Shown one piece after another: positions 1 to 9,428 of a stretch of DNA of 64,000 nt. Origin of the DNA: Rhizobium terrae. Its GTDB lineage: Bacteria; Pseudomonadota; Alphaproteobacteria; Rhizobiales; Rhizobiaceae. The stretch spans positions 310,001 through 374,000 of the forward strand of contig NZ_QJKM01000003.1 in NCBI RefSeq assembly GCF_003425685.1, read 5' to 3'. The notes beneath the pieces are model-generated. The model was given only the letters and a program-made list of their open reading frames with translations, ran no database searches and had not been told where the DNA came from. Positions within the stretch are counted from its first letter, which is position 1. The number at the start of each line of letters is the position of its first letter. A program made the translations under genes and the position numbers.

Positions 1-11
1 GCTGGTAACGC

Positions 12-1352
12 CTAGCGCTCCCAGTCTTCCCTGGCGGGTTTCGGTCCATTGCCGAGCTTGCGCTCCAGTTCGGCGGCCTGGGCTTCCGACAGGCGGACAT
101 CCAGGGTCACCGAACCGTCCTCGTTGTCGGCGCGCTCGTCGACGACGGCGTTGTTATAGACCCAGGAGACGAGCGACAGTTTTTCCGGCGGCAGCGTGAT
201 CGATGTTTCGGTGAGCACGCCGGAGAGACGTTTCGAAATCTCGGCCATCAGGGCGTCGATCCCCTCGCCCGTGATCGCCGAAACCGCCATGACGTTGTTG
301 CGGCCGGCGGCACGTTCGGCCATTGCATCATGGGCTTCCGGATCGAGCCGGTCGATCTTGTTCCAGACCTCGATGAGGCGAGCAGCGCTTTCTTTCTCGT
401 CGATGCCGAGATCGTCGAGGATCCTGAGCACATCGGCCGACTGAGCGGCATTGTCCGGATCTGACATGTCGCGCACATGCAGGATGAGGTCGGCTTCCAG
501 CACCTCTTCCAGCGTCGCCCGGAAGGCGGCGACCAGGTGAGTCGGCAGGTCGGAGATGAAGCCGACCGTATCGGAGAGGATGACGGTGCGGCCATGCGGC
601 AGTTTCATGCGGCGCAGCGTCGGGTCGAGGGTGGCGAACAGCATGTCCTCGGCAAGCACGCCGGCGCCGGTGATGCGGTTGAAGAGCGTCGACTTGCCGG
701 CGTTGGTGTAGCCGACCAGCGCCACGATCGGATGCGGCACCTTGCGGCGCTTGGCGCGATGCAGCTGGCGGGTGCGGACGACCTGCTCCAGCTCCCGCTC
801 CAGACGCACGATACGCTCCTGCAGCAGCCGTCGGTCGGCTTCGATCTGGGTTTCGCCGGGGCCGCCCATGAAACCCGCACCGCCGCGCTGGCGTTCGAGG
901 TGGGTCCAGCTGCGGACGAGACGGCCCTTCTGATAGTTGAGATGCGCGAGATCGACCTGCAGCGTGCCTTCCTTGGTGGAGGCGCGGCGGCCGAAGATTT
1001 CGAGGATCAGGCCCGTCCGGTCGATGACTTTGGCGCCGAGTTCCTTTTCGAGATTGCGCTGCTGCACCGGCGTCAGCGGATGGTCGACGATGACGAGGCC
1101 GGCGTCGTGCTCATCGAGCAGCGCCTTGATCTCCTCGATCTTTCCGGTGCCCATGAGGGTGGCCGGGCGCGGCTGGGCGATCGGCACGATCAGGCCCTGG
1201 ACGATCTCGAGGTCGATCGCCTTGGCAAGGCCGATCGCCTCTTCGAGACGGGCCTCGTTGGAACGCTGCGGCGCGGGTGTCGCGGGTGTTTCACCCTGCC
1301 CGGCCTTCGGCTTCGCCTGCTTGAGGACCGGCACGATAACGGCCGCGCGCAT
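12..1352 (-). CDS. hflX: GTPase HflX
   Basis: Ribosome-associated GTPase that splits or rescues stalled 70S ribosomes. The 446-residue product has the HflX N-terminal domain with the GGPGETQIE signature near residues 164-172, a P-loop GYTNAGKST at about 214-222, the G3 motif DTVGF at about 261-265 and the G4 motif NKID at about 331-334. It lies directly downstream of hfq on the same strand, the usual rhizobial and enterobacterial pairing, so cotranscription is likely. The ATG at 1352 is the only conventional start. However, the frame stays open upstream into hfq with protein-like sequence (it reads EAEKRRDD just before the Met), so the true N-terminus may be longer and start at an unusual codon. 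Confidence 0.95.
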   Translation of the reverse strand: MRAAVIVPVLKQAKPKAGQGETPATPAPQRSNEARLEEAIGLAKAIDLEIVQGLIVPIAQPRPATLMGTGKIEEIKALLDEHDAGLVIVDHPLTPVQQRNLEKELGAKVIDRTGLILEIFGRRASTKEGTLQVDLAHLNYQKGRLVRSWTHLERQRGGAGFMGGPGETQIEADRRLLQERIVRLERELEQVVRTRQLHRAKRRKVPHPIVALVGYTNAGKSTLFNRITGAGVLAEDMLFATLDPTLRRMKLPHGRTVILSDTVGFISDLPTHLVAAFRATLEEVLEADLILHVRDMSDPDNAAQSADVLRILDDLGIDEKESAARLIEVWNKIDRLDPEAHDAMAERAAGRNNVMAVSAITGEGIDALMAEISKRLSGVLTETSITLPPEKLSLVSWVYNNAVVDERADNEDGSVTLDVRLSEAQAAELERKLGNGPKPAREDWER

Positions 1353-1429
1353 ATCGTCCCGGCGCTTTTCAGCTTCCGGGACAAGGGATTCGTTCGAAGT
1401 ATCGCGATTTGAAATCTGCTCTTGTCCTG

Positions 1430-1672
1430 TTACGCCGCGTTCTCTTCGCTTTCGAACATCTGCATCGGCTGGCCGGGCATGATGGTCGAGATCGCGTGCT
1501 TATACACGAGCTGGGAATGCCCGTCACGACGAAGAAGGACGCAGAAATTGTCGAAGGACGTCACGACGCCCGTCAGCTTGACCCCGTTGATGAGGAATAT
1601 CGTCAGGGAAATCTTCTGCTTGCGAACGGTATTGAGAAATAAATCCTGAAGGTTCTGAGAACGTTCCGCCAT
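1430..1672 (-). CDS. hfq: RNA chaperone Hfq
   Basis: Hexameric Sm-like protein that pairs small RNAs with mRNAs; in rhizobia it also affects nitrogen-fixation control. The 80-residue product starts [10 protein letters not shown] and carries the Sm1 core with [10 protein letters not shown] and the Sm2 motif YKHAIS near residues 55-60. An upstream in-frame start would add 11 residues but has no match to the family, so the ATG at 1672 was chosen. The SD is weak (an AAGAAG-like stretch). The gene sits between the dat-like gene and hflX, all on the minus strand. Confidence 0.97.
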   Translation of the reverse strand: MAERSQNLQDLFLNTVRKQKISLTIFLINGVKLTGVVTSFDNFCVLLRRDGHSQLVYKHAISTIMPGQPMQMFESEENAA

Positions 1673-1777
1673 AGCGCCGCTTCTTTCTTTTTTGCCGGCA
1701 AGCACCGGATTCCGATCAAAATGTAAGAGACAACCGGGAAACGCCCTCGTGCTTCCCTTCCCCCGGATGTCTGGTTA

Positions 1778-2641
1778 TCAAATCGGCGTCTTTTCCGCAA
1801 CGTCGAAAAAGGCGTCACGAACGCTTGTCGAAACGGTACCTGGATGCCCGTTGGCGATCGTCTTTCCGTCGATTTCAACGATCGGCACGCAGATGCCGGT
1901 GGCGGAAGTGAAAAACACCTCGCGGGCGGCCAGCATTTCCTCGGTCCTAAACTCTCGCTCGACGACCTTCAGGCCGAGGTTCGCGGCAACATCGATCGCG
2001 GTCGTACGGGTGATTCCCCGAAGGATGCCATGTTCGGCCGGCCGGGTGACCATTTCGCCGTCCGGCGTGACGATCCAGACGTTGGAGGATGCGCCTTCCA
2101 TGACGATGCCGTTCCTGTCGACGAAAATGGCGTCCTGGGCGCCCATCTCCTTCGCCTGCTGCTTGGCGAGCACGTTCGGAAGCAGGCCGACGGTCTTGAT
2201 ATCGACCCGGTCCCATCGGTTTTCCGGGATCGTGATCACCTTGATTCCATTGGCGTATTTTTTCGCGGCGACCGAAGGATCGGTGCTCTTGGCGGTGATG
2301 GTGACGGTGGGCGGGGTGCCGGGCGCCGGGAAGAAATGGTCGCGGCGGGCGGCGCCTCGGGTCACCTGCAGGTAAAAGATGCCGTTCGTCACGCGGTTGC
2401 GGCGGAGCACTTCGCGGATGACGAAGGTGAGCGCGGCGCGGCTCATGGGCGAGGCCATCTTCAGTTCGGAGAGCGACCGGTCCAGGCGGTTCAGATGCCG
2501 GGTCAGGTCGACGATCATGCCCTGGCGCACCTCGCAAACCTCGTAGACGCCGTCGGCGAACTGGAAACCGCGGTCCTCGACATGCACGGCGGCTTCGGAG
2601 TGAGGAACATACCGGCCGTTCACATAGGCAATTCTCGACAT
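1778..2641 (-). CDS. D-amino-acid aminotransferase-like PLP enzyme (fold type IV)
   Basis: A 287-residue fold-type IV (BCAT/DAAT family) aminotransferase. The PLP-binding lysine is in DIKTVGLLPN at about residue 149, and the cofactor-contacting glutamate is in MEGASSNVW at about 182. The N-terminal GFQFADGVYE motif is typical of D-alanine/D-amino-acid aminotransferases. Neighbours trkA upstream and hfq downstream match the order seen in rhizobia. The product probably interconverts D-amino acids and 2-oxo acids in the cytoplasm. A 4-amino-4-deoxychorismate lyase or branched-chain specificity cannot be excluded from sequence alone. Start ATG at 2641 follows a GGGGA-type ribosome-binding site. 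Confidence 0.85.
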   Translation of the reverse strand: MSRIAYVNGRYVPHSEAAVHVEDRGFQFADGVYEVCEVRQGMIVDLTRHLNRLDRSLSELKMASPMSRAALTFVIREVLRRNRVTNGIFYLQVTRGAARRDHFFPAPGTPPTVTITAKSTDPSVAAKKYANGIKVITIPENRWDRVDIKTVGLLPNVLAKQQAKEMGAQDAIFVDRNGIVMEGASSNVWIVTPDGEMVTRPAEHGILRGITRTTAIDVAANLGLKVVEREFRTEEMLAAREVFFTSATGICVPIVEIDGKTIANGHPGTVSTSVRDAFFDVAEKTPI

Positions 2642-2672
2642 CTCGTGTCCCCTGCTTTCGACAATAATGGAT

Positions 2673-4049
2673 TTAAAAATACTGGATCGAGACGCGGAAG
2701 AGCTGTTCCACGTCCCTCACCGCGGCGGCGGCGGCGAAAAGCACGACCCGGTCGCGCGCCCTGATCTTCGTGTCGCCGTTCGGGCGAATGACGCCATCGC
2801 CGCGATAGATGGCGCCGATCCGGATGCCGTCGGGAAGATCGAGCTCCCGGAACGGCCGGCCGACCAGCGGCGAGGTCTCGAGCGCCTCGGCCTCGATGAT
2901 TTCGGCCGCGCCGTGCTGGACAGCATAGACCGAGCGGATGCGCCCCTTGCGCACGTGCTGCAACACGCGGGAAATGGTGACCGCGCGCGGATTGATCTGC
3001 GCATCGATGCCGACCGAATCGATCACCTGGTGCAGCGAGGTGGAATTGATCAGCACCAGGTTGGACTTGCAGCCGAGCGACTTGGCGAGCACCGCGCCTA
3101 GGATGTTGATCTGATCGCTGTTGGTCAGCATCACCATCAGGTCGGTTTCCTGAATATCCGCCTGGGTGAGGATGTTCTGATCGAGCGCCGAGCCGTGCAG
3201 GACAATCGTGTTGCGGAGTTTCTCCGAGACCGCCACGGCGCGCTCGCGGTCGCTTTCGATGATCTTCAGCCGCGTGCGCGGCTGGTGCTCCTCGATCATG
3301 CGGGCGACGTAATAACCGATATTGCCGCCGCCGGCGATGATGATGCGGCGCGCCTCCTGCTCCTCGTGGCCGAACAGGCCGAGCGTGCGGCGGATATGCT
3401 CGCGCTGGCAGATGACATAGGCGAGGTCTCCGACTTCCAGCTGGTCGGCGGAACGGGCGGCCGTCAGCATGCCGTTGCGGAAGATGCCGACCACCGTCGC
3501 CATCAGGTCCGGGAAGAGATTGGAGAGCTGGTGGAGCGGCGTCGCGACGACGGGGCAATCCTCCATGCATTCGATCGCCACCATGGCGATATGGTCCTCG
3601 GCGAAACGAACCACGTCGGTGGCGCCCGGGAAGGAGATGCGCCTCAGCACCATCTTGCCGACTTCGATCTCCGGCGAAATCGTCACGTCGATCGACATGT
3701 TCTGTCGGCTGAAGAGATCGGCGTATTCGGGCTGCAGATAGTTCTGGGCGCGGATGCGGGCGATCTTGGTCGGCACCGAGAACAGCGCCTGCGCCACTTC
3801 GCAGGCGACGATGTTGACTTCGTCGTAAAGGGTGACCGCGATGATCATGTCGGCGTCTTCGGCGCCGGCCTTTTCCAGCATGTCCGGATGGGCGCCGTGA
3901 CCGACATAACCCTTGACGTCGAGGGTCTCGGTGATCGCGGCGATCAGCGACGCGGAGGTATCGATGACCGAGACGTCGTTGTCCTCCTGCGACAGCCGTT
4001 CGGCGATGCCGTATCCGACCTGCCCCGCGCCGCAAATGATGACCTTCAT
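2673..4049 (-). CDS. trkA: Trk potassium uptake regulator TrkA
   Basis: Peripheral NAD(H)-binding regulator of Trk/Ktr-type potassium channels. The 458-residue protein is a tandem duplication of RCK units. The first Rossmann motif is IICGAGQVGYG at residues 4-14 and the second is IIIAGGGNIGYY around residue 236; each is followed by a TrkA-C segment (for example GRPFRELDLPDGIRIGAI near the C-terminus). It lies between ntrX and the dat-like gene on the same strand, 35 bp after ntrX. No trkH/ktrB channel gene is in the window, so the membrane partner must be encoded elsewhere. Confidence 0.95.
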   Translation of the reverse strand: MKVIICGAGQVGYGIAERLSQEDNDVSVIDTSASLIAAITETLDVKGYVGHGAHPDMLEKAGAEDADMIIAVTLYDEVNIVACEVAQALFSVPTKIARIRAQNYLQPEYADLFSRQNMSIDVTISPEIEVGKMVLRRISFPGATDVVRFAEDHIAMVAIECMEDCPVVATPLHQLSNLFPDLMATVVGIFRNGMLTAARSADQLEVGDLAYVICQREHIRRTLGLFGHEEQEARRIIIAGGGNIGYYVARMIEEHQPRTRLKIIESDRERAVAVSEKLRNTIVLHGSALDQNILTQADIQETDLMVMLTNSDQINILGAVLAKSLGCKSNLVLINSTSLHQVIDSVGIDAQINPRAVTISRVLQHVRKGRIRSVYAVQHGAAEIIEAEALETSPLVGRPFRELDLPDGIRIGAIYRGDGVIRPNGDTKIRARDRVVLFAAAAAVRDVEQLFRVSIQYF

Positions 4050-4084
4050 CGGATTGACCTTGGTGGACGCGGGACCTGCATCGA

Positions 4085-5449
4085 TCAGACGCCGAGCGAC
4101 TTGAGCTTGCGGTGCAGCGCGGAGCGTTCCATGCCGACGAATTCGGCCGTGCGGGAAATATTGCCTCCGAAGCGGTTGATCTGGGCGATCAGATAGTCCC
4201 GCTCGAACATTTCGCGCGCCTCGCGCAGCGGCAGGGTCATGATGTGGTAGTCGCCCTTGGCTGAGACCTTGGGCAGCATGTCGCCGAGATCGGTCGGCAG
4301 CATGTCGGCGGAGATCGGCGTGTCGGGACCATCGGAACGGGCGAGAATCATCAGGCGCTCGATATTGTTGCGCAGCTGACGGATATTGCCCGGCCAGTCG
4401 TGCGCCTGCAGGACGGCCATGGCATCCTCGCCGATGCGGCGCGTGCGGATGCCAGCCTGTTCGGAGATCTGCCGCATGAACATGTCGACCAGGAACGGAA
4501 TGTCCTCGCGGCGTTCGGCAAGCGCCGGCACCTTGACCGGCACGACCGCCAGGCGGTGATAGAGGTCCTCGCGGAAGGAGCCCTCGGCGATCAGGTTTTC
4601 GAGGTTGTAGGCGGTCGAGGAGATGATGCGGACATCGACCTTGACCCGCTTCGAGCCGCCGACGCGCTCGAACTGTTGGTCGACGAGCACGCGGAGAATC
4701 TTGTTCTGGGTCTCGCGCGGCATTTCGCCCACTTCGTCGAGATAGAGAATGCCACGATGGGCTTCTTCCAGCGCGCCGATTTTGCGCGGCTGGCCCGGGC
4801 CGCCTTCAGTGCCGAACAGCGCGATCTCCATGCGGTCCGGCGTGATCGTCGCGGCGTTGAGCGCCACGAACGGTCCGGCCGAGCGGGCCGAGCGCTTGTG
4901 GATCATGCGCGCCACCAGTTCCTTGCCAGAGCCGGAGGGGCCGAGGATCATGATACGGCTGTTGGTGGGCGACACCTTCTCGATGGTCTGGCGGAGCTGC
5001 GAGACGGCGACCGAGGTGCCGACCAGTTCGGCGGCGTCGCCGGTGCGTTTCTTGAGTTCGGTCACCTCGCGCTTCAGTTTGGAATTTTCGAGCGCCCGTT
5101 CGGCGATCAGGATCAGCCGGTCGGCCTTGAAGGGTTTTTCGATGAAGTCGAAGGCGCCGCGCTTGATGGCGGAAACGGCCGTTTCGATATTGCCGTGGCC
5201 GGAGATCATCACCACCGGCAGGTCGGGATGGCGGGTCCTGATCTCGTCGAGCAGCGCCAGGCCGTCGAGCTTCGAACCTTGCATCCAGATGTCCAGAAAC
5301 ACCAGCCGCGGAACGCGGTCGGAAATCGCCGCAAGCGCGCTGTCGCTGTCATGCGCCGTGCGGGTTTCATGGCCCTCATCGGACAGGATGCCCGATACGA
5401 TATCGCGGATATCCGCCTCGTCATCCACGACCAGAATATCAGACGCCAT
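4085..5449 (-). CDS. ntrX: Nitrogen response regulator NtrX
   Basis: Response regulator of the NtrY/NtrX two-component pair, which links nitrogen, redox and envelope signals in alphaproteobacteria. The 454 residues comprise a receiver domain with phosphoacceptor D53 (FLDIW), an AAA+ domain with GPSGSGKE Walker A and YLDEVGEM Walker B, and a Fis-type HTH at about 410-454. The sigma54-contacting GAFTGA loop is not present: the corresponding stretch reads GTEGGPGQPRKIGALE, as known for alphaproteobacterial NtrX. The ATG at 5449 matches the family N-terminus (MASDILVVDDE) and overlaps the 3' end of ntrY by 11 bp, indicating translational coupling. Confidence 0.95.
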   Translation of the reverse strand: MASDILVVDDEADIRDIVSGILSDEGHETRTAHDSDSALAAISDRVPRLVFLDIWMQGSKLDGLALLDEIRTRHPDLPVVMISGHGNIETAVSAIKRGAFDFIEKPFKADRLILIAERALENSKLKREVTELKKRTGDAAELVGTSVAVSQLRQTIEKVSPTNSRIMILGPSGSGKELVARMIHKRSARSAGPFVALNAATITPDRMEIALFGTEGGPGQPRKIGALEEAHRGILYLDEVGEMPRETQNKILRVLVDQQFERVGGSKRVKVDVRIISSTAYNLENLIAEGSFREDLYHRLAVVPVKVPALAERREDIPFLVDMFMRQISEQAGIRTRRIGEDAMAVLQAHDWPGNIRQLRNNIERLMILARSDGPDTPISADMLPTDLGDMLPKVSAKGDYHIMTLPLREAREMFERDYLIAQINRFGGNISRTAEFVGMERSALHRKLKSLGV

Positions 5450-7742
5450 AAGCCAGTTCCTTGTTATTATCCGTTCCGGGCACTGCGAGCTGCTGCACAT
5501 GCGGCAGCAGGACCCTGATCATGGCGCCCTTGCCATGATCGAAATCGGCGGGCGCATCGTGCAATTCGAGCTGCCCGCCGTGTTCCTCGATGATCTTCTT
5601 GACGATGGCGAGCCCCAGACCCGTGCCCTTTTCGCGCATGGTCATGTAGGGCTCCAGGATGCGGTGGCGGTTCTCGGTCGGCAGACCGCTGCCGTTGTCG
5701 ATGATGTCGACCACATACGTATCCCGTGCCGCATCGAAGACCGCCCGCACCTTGACCTTGCGGCCGTCGCGCTCCTGGTCGCTCGGCACCGCCTCGATCG
5801 CCTCGACGGCGTTCTTGACGAGATTGCCGAAAGCCTGGCCGAGCATGCGCGCGTCGAACATGCCCTTCAGAGGCTCGTCGCCAAGCTCGCGGATGAAATC
5901 GACGTGCGTCGTGCCCATCTCGCGCAGGAAGATCGCGTCGCGCAGGATATCGCGCAGGTCCGCCTCTTCCTTGGCCGGTTTCGGCATGCGGGCGAAGGAC
6001 GAAAACTCGTCGACCATGCGGCCAATATCGCCGACCTGACGCACGATCGTGTCCGTGCACTGGTCGAACACGGCCCGGTCGTCCTCGGCGATCTGCTTGC
6101 CATAGCGGCGCTTCAGGCGCTCGGCGGAAAGCTGGATCGGGGTCAGCGGGTTCTTGATCTCATGGGCGATGCGCCGCGCCACGTCGGCCCAGGCGGTCGA
6201 GCGTTGGGCGATGACGAGATCGGTGATATCGTCGAGAGTGATGACGTAGGAATCGTGGGCCGAGCGCTGCTCCTCGCGGGTCACCTGCACCGAAAGGGTC
6301 CGCTCCTTGCCGCCGCGCATCAGGTTGACGTGCTTTCGGAAATCGCCGCGGGCGCGCGCCCGCGCCTCGGTCAGGACCTGCTCGATCTCGGGGGCCACAT
6401 CCTGCAGCTTTTCGCCGATCAGCTTCTCGGCCGGAACGCCCAAGAAATCCTCCGCCGAGGGATTGACGATGGTGATGCGCCGGTCCTCCTCGACACCGAT
6501 CACCGCCGCGGTGACGCCCGACAGCACGGCTTCTATGAATCGGCGGCGGTCGTCCATCTCGTCCTTGGCTTCCAAGATCTCGTCGCGCTGCCCGCGGATT
6601 TCCGAGATCATCTTGTTGAAGGTGCGCGACAGGCTGCCGACGTCGCCATCGGCGGCACGCACCGGCACCACAACGTTGAGATTGCCGGTCGCCACGCTGT
6701 CGGCAGCGCTGATGAGCAGCCGGATCGGCCGGACGATGCGGTCGGCAACCGCAATCGCCGTCCAGATCGCGGCGAGCAGGACGATCAGCGCAAAGCCGAG
6801 ATAGAGCACGGCGAAAGCGATCTGCAGCGACGTTCGGCCCGCCTCCATCGCCTGGTACTCGACCGTGTTCTCCTCCATCAGCCGCATCGCCGCGATAACC
6901 TTGGGATCGACAGCGCGGATCGTGTAAAGGAAGGAGCCGGGGATGGCGTCGATCTTGATGATGGCACCGACGAGATTGGTGATGCCGGGGGGAATGAGCG
7001 TCGGCTGGCCGGCCGCCGCCGTCTTCAGGGCATCCGCCGGCACCGCCGGCAACGGCTTTTCCGTCTTGATATCGGCCTGGACGATCGCCTGGCCATCCTC
7101 GCGCACCAGGAAGGCACCGAGCATGCCGCGACCGCGCGCCTGGCGGGTCATCAGCTCGATGAAACCGGTGCGGTCGAGATAGAACATCGCCCGGTTGCGC
7201 TCGAGGTCGTTCGACATCGACACCGTCTGACCCTGAAGGTAGCTCGCATTTTCAAGCATGTAGGCGCGGGCAACGTCCTGCGAAGACTGCACGATCGATT
7301 GGGTGCGCAACGAGAACCAGCGGTCGAGGCCGACATTCAGCGTAAGGCTCGCGAAGATCGCCACGAGGACCGCCGGAGTGATCGCCACGATTGAGAAGAG
7401 AACGACGATGCGGACATGCAGGCGGGCGGCAGCACGGCCGCGGTTGCGCGCCTTCACGAGCCGCAGGACCTCGCGGCCAATCAGGTACATCAGGCCAAGA
7501 ATGAAGAGGGAATTCACCACCGCCGAGGCGATGACCACGTTGGTGGTCGGCGCGATCGGCGTGAGACCGAGCAGGATGACGAGTGTCAGCGAGGCGCAAA
7601 TCAGCGCGCCGCCGGCCAACAGCAGGCCCGGGAGAGCAAACGAGGCACGCCGATCCTGAACCGAAACTGCCGGTTCGGTGCCCGACAGATCGCTTTCCGG
7701 CAGGTCGTTCTCGCTCACCGGCGCTGTCACGCCTTCCGCCAT
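5439..7742 (-). CDS. ntrY: Sensor histidine kinase NtrY
   Basis: Membrane-bound sensor kinase for NtrX. The 767-residue product has hydrophobic segments at about 35-58, 70-95, 110-135 and 307-330, a HAMP segment after the last one, a PAS domain at about 400-500, a HisKA domain with the phosphorylated His at about 527 ([13 protein letters not shown]) and a HATPase_c domain with N box (NLVKNAVEA), G1 (DNGSGLP) and G2 (GTGLGLAIV). An alternative start 25 codons upstream exists, but the ATG at 7742 fits homologues better. A 233-bp gap separates it from ntrC and holds a possible promoter, so ntrYX may be expressed apart from ntrBC. Confidence 0.95.
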   Translation of the reverse strand: MAEGVTAPVSENDLPESDLSGTEPAVSVQDRRASFALPGLLLAGGALICASLTLVILLGLTPIAPTTNVVIASAVVNSLFILGLMYLIGREVLRLVKARNRGRAAARLHVRIVVLFSIVAITPAVLVAIFASLTLNVGLDRWFSLRTQSIVQSSQDVARAYMLENASYLQGQTVSMSNDLERNRAMFYLDRTGFIELMTRQARGRGMLGAFLVREDGQAIVQADIKTEKPLPAVPADALKTAAAGQPTLIPPGITNLVGAIIKIDAIPGSFLYTIRAVDPKVIAAMRLMEENTVEYQAMEAGRTSLQIAFAVLYLGFALIVLLAAIWTAIAVADRIVRPIRLLISAADSVATGNLNVVVPVRAADGDVGSLSRTFNKMISEIRGQRDEILEAKDEMDDRRRFIEAVLSGVTAAVIGVEEDRRITIVNPSAEDFLGVPAEKLIGEKLQDVAPEIEQVLTEARARARGDFRKHVNLMRGGKERTLSVQVTREEQRSAHDSYVITLDDITDLVIAQRSTAWADVARRIAHEIKNPLTPIQLSAERLKRRYGKQIAEDDRAVFDQCTDTIVRQVGDIGRMVDEFSSFARMPKPAKEEADLRDILRDAIFLREMGTTHVDFIRELGDEPLKGMFDARMLGQAFGNLVKNAVEAIEAVPSDQERDGRKVKVRAVFDAARDTYVVDIIDNGSGLPTENRHRILEPYMTMREKGTGLGLAIVKKIIEEHGGQLELHDAPADFDHGKGAMIRVLLPHVQQLAVPGTDNNKELAYGV

Positions 7743-7911
7743 TGAATCCACTCCGATCCCCAAACCCTCGCGGGAGATCGATTCAGCCCAGGCAGACCCG
7801 GGTGAAGCGACAGCCACTTTTAGAAAAGGTCAGGCTCCCCCTTTCGACGACCGCCACTCCATCGAAAATTTTGCCTGATCCTGCGTGACCTTTAAGCAAC
7901 GCTTTGTGGCG

Positions 7912-7940
7912 AAAATGCAACGATAAGAAGGAGGTGTCAA
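7912..7940 (-). promoter_or_regulatory. Possible sigma70 promoter for ntrYX
   Basis: On the minus strand a perfect -35 hexamer TTGACA (complement of 7935-7940) is followed after 17 bp by CATTTT (complement of 7912-7917), about 170 bp before the ntrY start. The -35 element is strong and the -10 element is poor. It sits in the only sizeable gap of the dusB-ntrBC-ntrYX cluster. This is a pattern match only. Confidence 0.4.
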
Positions 7941-7975
7941 GAAGTTGGGAACATTGCCCCAGCCTCTTGCCGGCC

Positions 7976-9427
7976 TTATGCGCCGCGCGAGCTGCGATAG
8001 ACCGAAACGCCAAGTTCGCGAATCTTCTTGCGCAGCGTGTTTCGGTTGAGGCCGAGGAGATCGGCCGCCTTGATCTGGTTGCCGCGGGTGGCGGTCAAGG
8101 CTGCGAGAATCAGCGGATACTCCATTTCGGTCAGCACCCGGTCGTAGAGGCCGGGCGGCGGCAGGTTGTCGCCGAAGCTTGCGAAATAGGTCCGCATGTT
8201 CTCTTCCACCGCCTGGGCAATGGTGAGCGAGCCGGAACGGGCTCCCATCTTGTCGATCGGACTGTCCGGCACGTCGGAACGCAGTTCGGCATCGATAATC
8301 TCGCGGGTGATGACGTCCTGCGGATAAAGCGCCATCAGGCGGCGGACTAGGTTTTCCAGCTCGCGGACGTTGCCGGGCCAGGCATAGGCCTTCATCAGGT
8401 CCAGAGCCTCGTTGTCGAAACGCTTGGAATCGAGGCCTTCCTTCTCGGCCATCTGCATAAAGTGGCGGACGAGATCGGGAATGTCCTCGGCGCGGTCACG
8501 CAAGGGCGGAAGGCGCAGCGGCACGACGTTCAGGCGGTAATAGAGGTCCTCACGAAAGAGGCCCTGGTTGATGAGCTGCTTCAGGTCCTTGTTGGTGGCG
8601 GCGACGATGCGGACGTCGGTGCGGATCGGCGTGCGGCCGCCGACGGTGGTGTATTCGCCCTGCTGCAGGACGCGCAGCAGGCGGGTCTGAGCATCCATCG
8701 GCATGTCGCCGATCTCGTCGAGGAAGAGAGTACCACCCTCCGCCTGTTCGAAACGGCCGGTCGAGCGGTTCTGGGCACCGGTAAAGGCCCCCTTCTCGTG
8801 GCCGAAAAGTTCCGATTCGATCAGGTCGCGGGGGATGGCGGCCATGTTGATCGCCACGAAAGGACCGTTGCGGCGCTTGCCGTAATCGTGCAGCGCGCGG
8901 GCGACGAGCTCCTTGCCGGTGCCCGACTCGCCGGTGATCATCAGCGTCAGGTCCGTCTGCATAAGGCGGGCGAGCACGCGGTAGATTTCCTGCATGGCGG
9001 CGGAGCGGCCGACCAGCGGCATGCCGTCCTGCATGTCGTCGTCGAGACGGGCCGGCTTACGCTTCGGTTCGGCGAGCGCGCGGCCGATGATGGCGATCAG
9101 CTCGGTCAGGTCGAACGGCTTCGGCAGGTAGTCATAGGCGCCCTTCTCCGAGGCCTTGATCGCCGTCATGAAGGTGTTCTGGGCGCTCATGACGAGGACG
9201 GGGAGTTCCGGCCTCGCCTTTTTGATGCGCGGCAGCAGATCGAATGCGTTTTCGTCCGGCATGACCACGTCGGTGACGACGAGATCGCCCTCGCCTGCGG
9301 AAATCCAGCGCCACAGCGTCGCGGCATTGGAGGTGATGCGCACCTCGTAACCCGCCCGGGTCAAGGCCTGGTTCAGAACGGTGCGGATCGCCGCGTCGTC
9401 GTCGGCGACAAGGATCGTGGCAGTCAT
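7976..9427 (-). CDS. ntrC: Nitrogen regulation response regulator NtrC
   Basis: Sigma54-dependent activator of nitrogen-assimilation genes. The 483 residues include a receiver domain with D53 (VTDVVMPDE), an AAA+ domain with Walker A GESGTGKE and an intact GAFTGA loop ([13 protein letters not shown]), and a C-terminal Fis-type HTH ([16 protein letters not shown]). The ATG at 9427 gives the family N-terminus [11 protein letters not shown]; a start nine codons upstream would overlap ntrB. Only one base separates it from ntrB, its cognate kinase gene. The contrast between NtrC (intact loop) and NtrX (loop lost) is visible within this window. Confidence 0.97.
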   Translation of the reverse strand: MTATILVADDDAAIRTVLNQALTRAGYEVRITSNAATLWRWISAGEGDLVVTDVVMPDENAFDLLPRIKKARPELPVLVMSAQNTFMTAIKASEKGAYDYLPKPFDLTELIAIIGRALAEPKRKPARLDDDMQDGMPLVGRSAAMQEIYRVLARLMQTDLTLMITGESGTGKELVARALHDYGKRRNGPFVAINMAAIPRDLIESELFGHEKGAFTGAQNRSTGRFEQAEGGTLFLDEIGDMPMDAQTRLLRVLQQGEYTTVGGRTPIRTDVRIVAATNKDLKQLINQGLFREDLYYRLNVVPLRLPPLRDRAEDIPDLVRHFMQMAEKEGLDSKRFDNEALDLMKAYAWPGNVRELENLVRRLMALYPQDVITREIIDAELRSDVPDSPIDKMGARSGSLTIAQAVEENMRTYFASFGDNLPPPGLYDRVLTEMEYPLILAALTATRGNQIKAADLLGLNRNTLRKKIRELGVSVYRSSRGA

Positions 9428-9428
9428 C

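Noticed and set aside
4749..7394. Very long plus-strand open frame opposite ntrX and ntrY
   Set aside because: Product is His/Arg/Asp-rich with no domain; it is the usual antisense shadow of high-GC genes.
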